From Homarus americanus (lineage: Eukaryota > Arthropoda > Malacostraca > Decapoda > Nephropidae): a DNA stretch of 64,000 nucleotides. Location of the stretch: assembly GCF_018991925.1 (NCBI RefSeq), contig NW_024722158.1, positions 682,057 through 746,056 on the forward strand. Direction: 5' to 3'. Below the pieces are notes generated by a model that saw only the letters and a program-made list of their open reading frames with translations, was not told the origin of the DNA and did not search any database. Shown piece by piece: positions 58,382 through 64,000 of the stretch (positions are counted from its first letter, which is position 1; every line of letters starts with the position of its first letter). Position numbers and translations under genes: made by a program.

Positions 58382-60026
58382 CAGTGGTCCCTTGGTTAAC
58401 GAACACAATTCGTTCCAGAGTGTCGTTCGTTAACCGAAAATTTCGTTAACCGAATCCATTGTTTCAATAGGATATTGGGTTTATTGGTTCCAGCTCACCG
58501 AAAAGTACAGTGGTCCCTCGGTTAACGAGCACAATCCGTTCCAGCAGGTTGCTCGTTAACCGAAAAACTCGTTAACCGAAACCATTGTTTCAATGGGTTT
58601 TTGGGTAATTGGTTCCAGCTCACCGAAAATTGCCTAAATTCAACAAAAAAGGTAGAAAAGTACACTTACTTTGAGGTGTGTATGTAGAAGGCTCCTGGAT
58701 GATGATGATGATGGGAATTAAAATGGGCGTGGAAGAGAAGTCACCCCATGGCACCATTTCACCCATAAAATTTTAGTTCTCTTGGTGTAATTCAAGATTA
58801 TTTTCTTTAAATCAACACTGCACTGCATTATATATTGTCAATATGTAAAATAAATTTCAAAATGACCAATAATTTGCTTGGAAACATAGAAAAAAGCGTT
58901 TAGTTGAAGAGAGTCTCGCAAAAATGTTACCTCCACTGAAAACAGAGACTGGCACTTGTATGGTGTGTTGACAGGCTGGATGGCACCCCAGAAACTAGTT
59001 TCTTTACCTTCAATTATGTTCAATAATTGTTAAAACGACTAAAAAAGTTAATATTAAACTTTTAAAATTATTGAATAGTATAAACTTCTTGATATTTTCT
59101 AAAATAGTAAGGAATTTAAGCCCTAAAACCAATTACTGTATTGGTGGACTAATACTACAGCTGGTGGACCGCCAAATGCAAGAAAAACATGTGGAGGTCG
59201 GCTCGTAAAACTCGTTAATCGAGGGATTGCTCGTTAACCAAAGTTAAGAATCTTATGGAATGTAAATCGTTAACCAAAATCTGTTAACTGGCACGTTAAC
59301 CGAGGATCACTGTACACAAAGTAAAAAAAAAAAATGCAGTTAAGTACATACTTTGAGGTGTGTATGTAGAAGGTTCTTGGTTGATGATGATGATGGGAAT
59401 TAGAAGTGGGGGCGGAGGAGAAGGGAGAAGAGAAGGAAGTGGGGATGGAGGAGAAATCACCTTTCAGAGGACCCTTGCTTGATGTCGTTATTTCACCAAT
59501 AAAATTTTAAGTTCACCAGGTGTAATTCAAGATTTTTTATTTAAATCAACACTGCACTGCGCTATATATTATCAATATGTTAACTAAATTTCAGAGTGAC
59601 CTATAATTTTAATGAAAAAGGCAAAAATATTCAAGACACCAACAAAATAGATGTTCACTCCACTGTCAACAGAGCCCAACTGATGCCTTGTGGTTGAGTC
59701 AAGCGACTGATGGGCTCACAAAAAAACTAGTTCCCTGTACTGCATATATATCAATATGTTAAATAAATGTTAAAATGACTAATAATTTTAATAATTTTAA
59801 TATAAAAAATGCAAAAATATTAAAGAGCACAACTTTATTGACATTTACTCCACTGGAAACGAATGTAAACATAGAACAGATTAATGAATTGGCAGAATAG
59901 CCCATCAGTTGATCAGCTGATGCTCACAACAAAACGTGATGTTCGTAATGATTTCGAATCAATTTTTGTTCGTTAACCGAATTGAAGATTCTTATGGAAG
60001 GTAATTCGATAACCGAGGGACCACTG
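58382..60026. mobile_element. Tigger-D copy D5, holding D6
   Basis: Termini CAGTGGTCCCTTGGTTAACG and (reverse complement) CAGTGGTCCCTCGGTTATCG, TA on both sides. D6 is inserted at 58508-59312. The empty site (ccgaaaagTAcacaaag) matches D4 (ccgaaaattacatacaaag). Confidence 0.9.
58508..59312. mobile_element. Tigger-D copy D6 nested in D5
   Basis: Left CAGTGGTCCCTCGGTTAACG, right (reverse complement) CAGTGATCCTCGGTTAACGT, TA on both sides. Standard D interior with GATGATGATGATG at 58700. Non-coding. Confidence 0.9.
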
Positions 60027-60100
60027 TATACTCTACTATACTGTATAGTACAGTATGTACAGTACAGAAGAGTTGAGTAAAGTACAGTAGAGTACAGTAC
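60027..60100. repeat. TACAG/TACTA short tandem run
   Basis: Begins at the target TA of D5: tactctactatactgtatagtacagtatg ... gtacagtagagtacagtacag. Five-base period, variants GTACA, GTAGA and GTATA. Confidence 0.75.
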
Positions 60101-61140
60101 AGTAAAATCACACATTTCGTATGATTTCATTTAGCTTTTTTGAATTTCGCTAGCATTATCTAATGTAACGAAGTCTTATATTTACGTAAAATATCGTGAG
60201 TTTCGCGAGATCCAGCCAACTCGTGTTTTGTCAACGCGAATTGGTTGTTATGTGATTGATGATTAGGAGCGCTGTTTGTAAATGCAACTTTGCATCTGAA
60301 TGTTGGCTATAGCATGATTCCATCTTCAACATTTTGAGTGTGGCGCGTTATAATGTACTGTATACAGTTCACGTTCGACATCACATTTTGAATTGATTTG
60401 TGTCTTTTGTTTGTGAAGTGTTTTTTAGAGGTACTGTAATTCTGTTGTTTTTTTTCAAATTTGGCTGTTACCATAAATACTGTATGAAAAGAATAAGTAA
60501 AAAGAATGTTTAGCAGAGGACTAATAATTTTACACCAGCGCTCTCTGTTTACATCACATGATCAGTTGAATCGTGCGGTTTTTAGTTGCTCAGTGATTTT
60601 CACGTTTTCTCCAATTTTGTTGTAGCGATGAATATAGAAAGACAAGGTAAGAAAAATGTTTCCAAGAAGCGTTCTGGTGGTCGATTCCGATGGTGAACGT
60701 AAAAGAGGTTTACAAGAATGCAACTATCGCGTTGTAACCCCACCATCCTAGTGACCGCTCGGGCTGTTATTGTGTGCTTTTTTGGGTAGTGCTACCACCT
60801 GTCTAGTCAAGATAATGGCCTCTACTGGGGGTCCTACTGGTGCTGGTGGGACAGACACATAGCTGCCAAATAAGGAAAAGGAGAAGGGACTATCATAAGG
60901 GAGTTAAGTTTGCCAAGTGCTTGATGCAGGATAAGCAGCGTGTGATTAAGTTACTTGAGGAAGGCCTAAAAACTAGTTTCCGGAAATCACAGTCAGGTCA
61001 ATTAAGGCAGAACATATCATCTGGAGGTTATAAATGGGAAAACCAGAGGTTGATGTAGAGTGGCCAGTCTATGTTGTTATTTTTACCTTTAGTTTATGTA
61101 CGTTTTGGCAAAATTTTTCTAGTCTATATTACACAAAAAA
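60101..61140. other. Unassigned sequence
   Basis: 60101-60370 starts CAGTAAAATCACACATTTCG-like and ends TAATGTACTGTA, so it might be another TA-target MITE, but the ends do not match well. A frame at 60840-61058 (KFAKCLMQDKQRVIKLLEEG) has the general feel of a transposase HTH lead but is too short and surrounded by stops. I leave the region unassigned. Confidence 0.35.
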
Positions 61141-61147
61141 ATACAAG

Positions 61148-61520
61148 ATCTTACAGTAGAGTACAGTACAGTAGAGAAAAAAGTACAGCACAGTAGAGTA
61201 CAATACATTACAGTAGAGTACAGTACAGTACAGCACAGTAGAGTACAGTAGAGTACAGAAAAGTACAGTAGAGTACAGTAGAGTACAGTACAAGACTGTA
61301 CAGTACAGTACATTAGAGTACAGTACAGTACATTACAGTAGAGTACAGTACAGTACAGTACAGAAAAGCATACAGTACAGTACATTAGAGTAGAGTACAG
61401 TACAGTACAGTACAGTACAGTACATTAGAGTAGAGTACAGTAGAGTAGAGTACAGTAGAGTACAGTACAGTACAGTACAGTACAGTACAGTACAGTACAG
61501 TACAGTACAGTACAGTACAG
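61148..61520. repeat. (TACAG)n pentanucleotide satellite
   Basis: About 370 bp of TACAG with TAGAG, TTAGAG and TACAT variants. The last 80 bases are almost pure. Open minus frames (Tyr-Cys-Thr-Val-Leu repeats) are artefacts. Note that TACAG is also what each Tigger terminus plus its target TA reads. Confidence 0.95.
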
Positions 61521-61557
61521 GGAGCCACACTGATATAATATGCTTGATGGTACAGTA

Positions 61558-61907
61558 CAGTAAGGTATGCTATAACGAATCTAATTGGTTCTAGAACCTT
61601 GTCCGTTATAGCATTCGTTTGTTATAGGATTAATCCATTCCAGGCCCCCAAATACAACCACTTAACACTGAAAAATATAATATAAAATTGTAAAAAAGTG
61701 CATAAATATGCATCTAAACCCCCGAAATAAAGAATATCATTAATACTTGTTAAAAAAAACAATAAATTAGTAAAAAAAAAAAAAAAATTTTTTTTTTAAA
61801 TAATGTTAGCTTGTAGGAGTTTTAAATTATAGCATTTTCAATTTTATAGACAAAACCGATCATAATAGGAATATTCATAGAAAATCAGATTATAGCATAC
61901 CCCACTG
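61558..61907. mobile_element. Tigger-J MITE
   Basis: Left CAGTAAGGTATGCTATAACG, right (reverse complement) CAGTGGGGTATGCTATAATC; the left TA target lies inside a TACAG repeat. 350 bp, no coding. Confidence 0.88.
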
Positions 61908-61909
61908 TA

Positions 61910-62200
61910 TTAAATTATTATTAAACTTGTAATAAATTTAGTTATGTACAGGTGCTGAACCTCTTGATTTATGTGTGTTTGTAATGCTCTCAGTCCATTT
62001 ACACCTTTTATTCTTGAAATATGACCGATATTAAACATCATTGACCGACAGCTCGGTGGTGTGGGCTGCCAGCGCTGTAAGAAAAGTGCTCGTCCATCCG
62101 ATGCATGTCGTTAGATGCGTTGTATGGATACAGTCTATAGTCACAGATTACTACAGTATTTTGTGCTGCAGTTCTATATAATAGGTGCATTTGCCCTTGA
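61910..62200. other. Unassigned sequence
   Basis: Between Tigger-J and the transposase fragment. Possibly leader of the same old Tigger; no terminus found. Confidence 0.35.
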
Positions 62201-62202
62201 AT

Positions 62203-62470
62203 CATGCCACCAGAGTGTCCTTTAAGTTCTTATGGTACCGGTGATGCTAAGAAGCATAAGGCCATTGCCATTGAGATTAATATGGATGTGCTCAAAAGTT
62301 ATGAGAGGTGTATGAACAGCTGATAATAAGCATGCCCTTGAACTTAGTGAATCTTCCGACTATTCATGATAGTATGTGCTAGGAGAGTGCTAAGAGTGGA
62401 ACATTAATCAGTGCATCTAAGACCTTGTATTCCCAAAGTTGAATTATGGGGTGAATGAAATGAATGTTAA
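62203..62470 (+). pseudogene. Tigger transposase N-terminal fragment
   Basis: From 62203: MPPECPLSSYGTGDAKKHKA, then IAIEINMDVLKSYERCMNS and, after two stops, KHALELSES. The pattern KK.KAI..E...DVLK.YE.G.......LglsEST is that of a CENP-B-type HTH at the start of Tigger/jerky-like transposases. Beyond about 62350 the match fades. Broken and without a catalytic domain. Confidence 0.6.
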
Positions 62471-62978
62471 TGTGATAAAACACCAAACTCATGAAAATGT
62501 TCTCGTCAGTATGCTTGTGATACATGTACAAACAAAGGCCCAGAGTACTTTATATTTCCTGGTTACAGTACCGGTATGTGTCTACTGTAGGTTTTCATTG
62601 CTATAATATTTGGTACTTTTGTGTAAATAATTAAACCTCCTAATCCACTATTTTAATGATTGATCTGTGCCTTTTTTATTTACGACATTTTTCAAGAAAG
62701 TAATTATCGCATAGTTCGAGGTTTCCTGTGTGCATGATTTTTATATTACTGAAACACAGTTAATTCCGAACTCTTTTAAGATTTCATATTGGAGACTGAC
62801 TTAGTGTATGACTGAGAGTGTATTATAATAATAGTGTTTAAAGATGTATTCAAATAGGGAAACTTCTTGTAATGCTTCCTGCATTTTCTGAAATATTTTT
62901 AATGACACGATTTATAATCTGGGGGTGACCCATACTGCACCCCAATGGTTGACACCCTCGGCCTCAAGTCCTCCTCAG

Positions 62979-63086
62979 CCCCAACGTTCCGTCTCAAGCC
63001 ACGCCTTCCCACAGCCTCGAGATCCAGACATGAGCACCTCGAGAATAAATGATGGCCGAGACAACAGCAGCAACATTTATCTTAAG
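62979..63086 (+). CDS. Candidate host-gene exon d
   Basis: Acceptor ctcaagtcctcctcag, donor AAG|gtgctc (weaker). 108 bases, phase 0 at both ends, so it can follow exon c. Frame: PQRSVSSHAFPQPRDPDMST then SRINDGRDNSSNIYLK. The frame is also open upstream to 62892, so the acceptor is uncertain. Ser/Pro-rich, in keeping with the tail encoded by exon c. No domain. Followed after about 150 bases by a minisatellite, as exons a and b are. This is the least certain of the four exons. Confidence 0.4.
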
Positions 63087-63244
63087 GTGCTCTTGTTTTC
63101 CTCTGATACAATATGGTACTGTACTTGTATATCTGGACTTATATAACTAAGTGTATGTTTGTGCTTTATGTCAGTAAGTCATTGTCTTCCACACATTATA
63201 TCCATTTCCTATTCCAGATGTTCCTTAGTACACCAGACCCTAGA

Positions 63245-64000
63245 TAACACTCACCCCCAGCCCCATAACTAACACTCACCCAGACACAACTTGCTCACCC
63301 CAGGCCCTAACTAATACTCACCCCAGGCCCCATAACTACTACTCACCCCAGGCCCTAACTAACACTCACCCCAGGCCCCCCATAACTAACACTCCCAGGT
63401 CCCATAATAACACTCACCCAGGCCCCTACTTCTTCCCTCCCCAGGCCCCCTAACTAACACTCACCCCAGGCCACATAACTAACACTCACCACAGGCCCCA
63501 TAACTTCTTACTCACCCCAGGCCCCCACCATACTTACCTCACCCCAGGCCCCATAACTAACACTCACCCCAGGCCCCATAACTTCTTGCTCATCACAGGC
63601 CCCATAACTAACCACTCACCACAGGTCCCTACTTCTTACTCACCCCAGGCCCCCACCTAACACTGCACCCAGGCCCCCTAACTAACACTCACACCAGGCC
63701 CCTAACTAACACTCACCACAGGCCCCCTAACCTTCACTCACCACAGGTCCCCCTAACTACTTTCACCTGGGTCCCCTAAACCCAACACTCACCCCAGGTC
63801 CTCTAATAACACTCACACAGGCCCTCTAACTTCACACTCACCACAGGTCCCCTATTAACACTCACCCCAGGCCTCTAACTAACACTCTACACAGGTCCTC
63901 TAACTAACACTCACCTACAGGCCTCCTACTCACTCACCACGGGCCCTCCTTCTTACTCACCCAGACCCTCTAACTACTCACACAGGCCCCTCAACTAACA
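63245..64000. repeat. 25-bp minisatellite, CTAACACTCACCCCAGGCCC core
   Basis: About 30 degenerate units with many small indels, continuing past the window edge. Shares CTAACAC..CTC with the 19-bp array at 24215. Confidence 0.95.

Noticed and set aside
60840..61058. 72-codon Lys/Arg-rich frame as a gene
   Set aside because: Short, no splice support, stops in neighbouring frames, and no recognisable domain.
61119..61530. Tyr-Cys-Thr-Val-Leu repeat frames
   Set aside because: Reading of the TACAG satellite.

Overview
This window is eukaryotic: intron-like coding blocks with GT/AG borders, very long microsatellites and minisatellites, and dense layers of transposable elements. The mix (many Tigger/pogo DNA transposons with TA target sites, a mariner, several LINEs, dinucleotide runs of hundreds of bases) suggests an arthropod with a large repeat-rich genome. 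A decapod crustacean is my best guess, but no species-specific marker is visible. I found no bacterial, plasmid, CRISPR, tRNA or rRNA feature and no virus.

Layout. 1-2.9 kb: a Tigger-D element holding a Tigger-A insertion, then a POGK-like pogo remnant. 3.6-9.7 kb: arm 1 of a large inverted duplication with a dead endonuclease/RT LINE that runs into an uninterrupted (TG)372 tract. 10.9-12.4 kb: a 63-bp minisatellite. 12.4-18.1 kb: nested Tigger-D, C and B elements with internal foldback modules. 18.3-22.4 kb: a jockey/CR1-like LINE on the minus strand, interrupted exactly at a TA by Tigger-E, which itself holds Tigger-F. 23.7-29.3 kb: candidate host exon a and 5.5 kb of minisatellites. 30.1-33.0 kb: H1 > E2 > C2 nest. 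33.1-35.2 kb: host exon b and a 35-bp minisatellite. 35.6-40.6 kb: H2, a 5-kb Tigger with a decayed transposase, holding D4 > E3 and G2. 40.6-43.6 kb: a 3-kb palindrome made by one Tigger-B inserting into another. 43.6-48.1 kb: Tigger, mariner and MITE debris. 48.1-48.8 kb: host exon c. 49.4-54.8 kb: two LINE fragments and arm 2 of the inverted duplication. 54.8-57.5 kb: a complete Tigger-C with an intact 640-residue transposase, the only clearly intact gene here. 57.6-61.9 kb: more Tigger-C, D and J copies with TACAG/TATAC satellites at the joints. 63.0 kb to the end: candidate exon d and another minisatellite.

How the parts fit. Exons a, b, c and d lie on the plus strand and join with compatible phases (1/1, 0/0, 0/0). 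They would give a protein with a hydrophobic, membrane-like segment followed by a long Ser/Glu/Pro-rich tail. I do not recognise the family. Almost everything between these exons is intronic transposon and satellite DNA. The Tigger-C transposase could in principle act on the related short copies (C1, C2, C5), which share its terminal repeats. The best candidates for something undescribed are the repeated foldback plus G-quadruplex modules inside Tigger-B/C elements, the B-in-B palindrome, and the intronic 19-bp array whose unit looks like a branch point plus pyrimidine tract.
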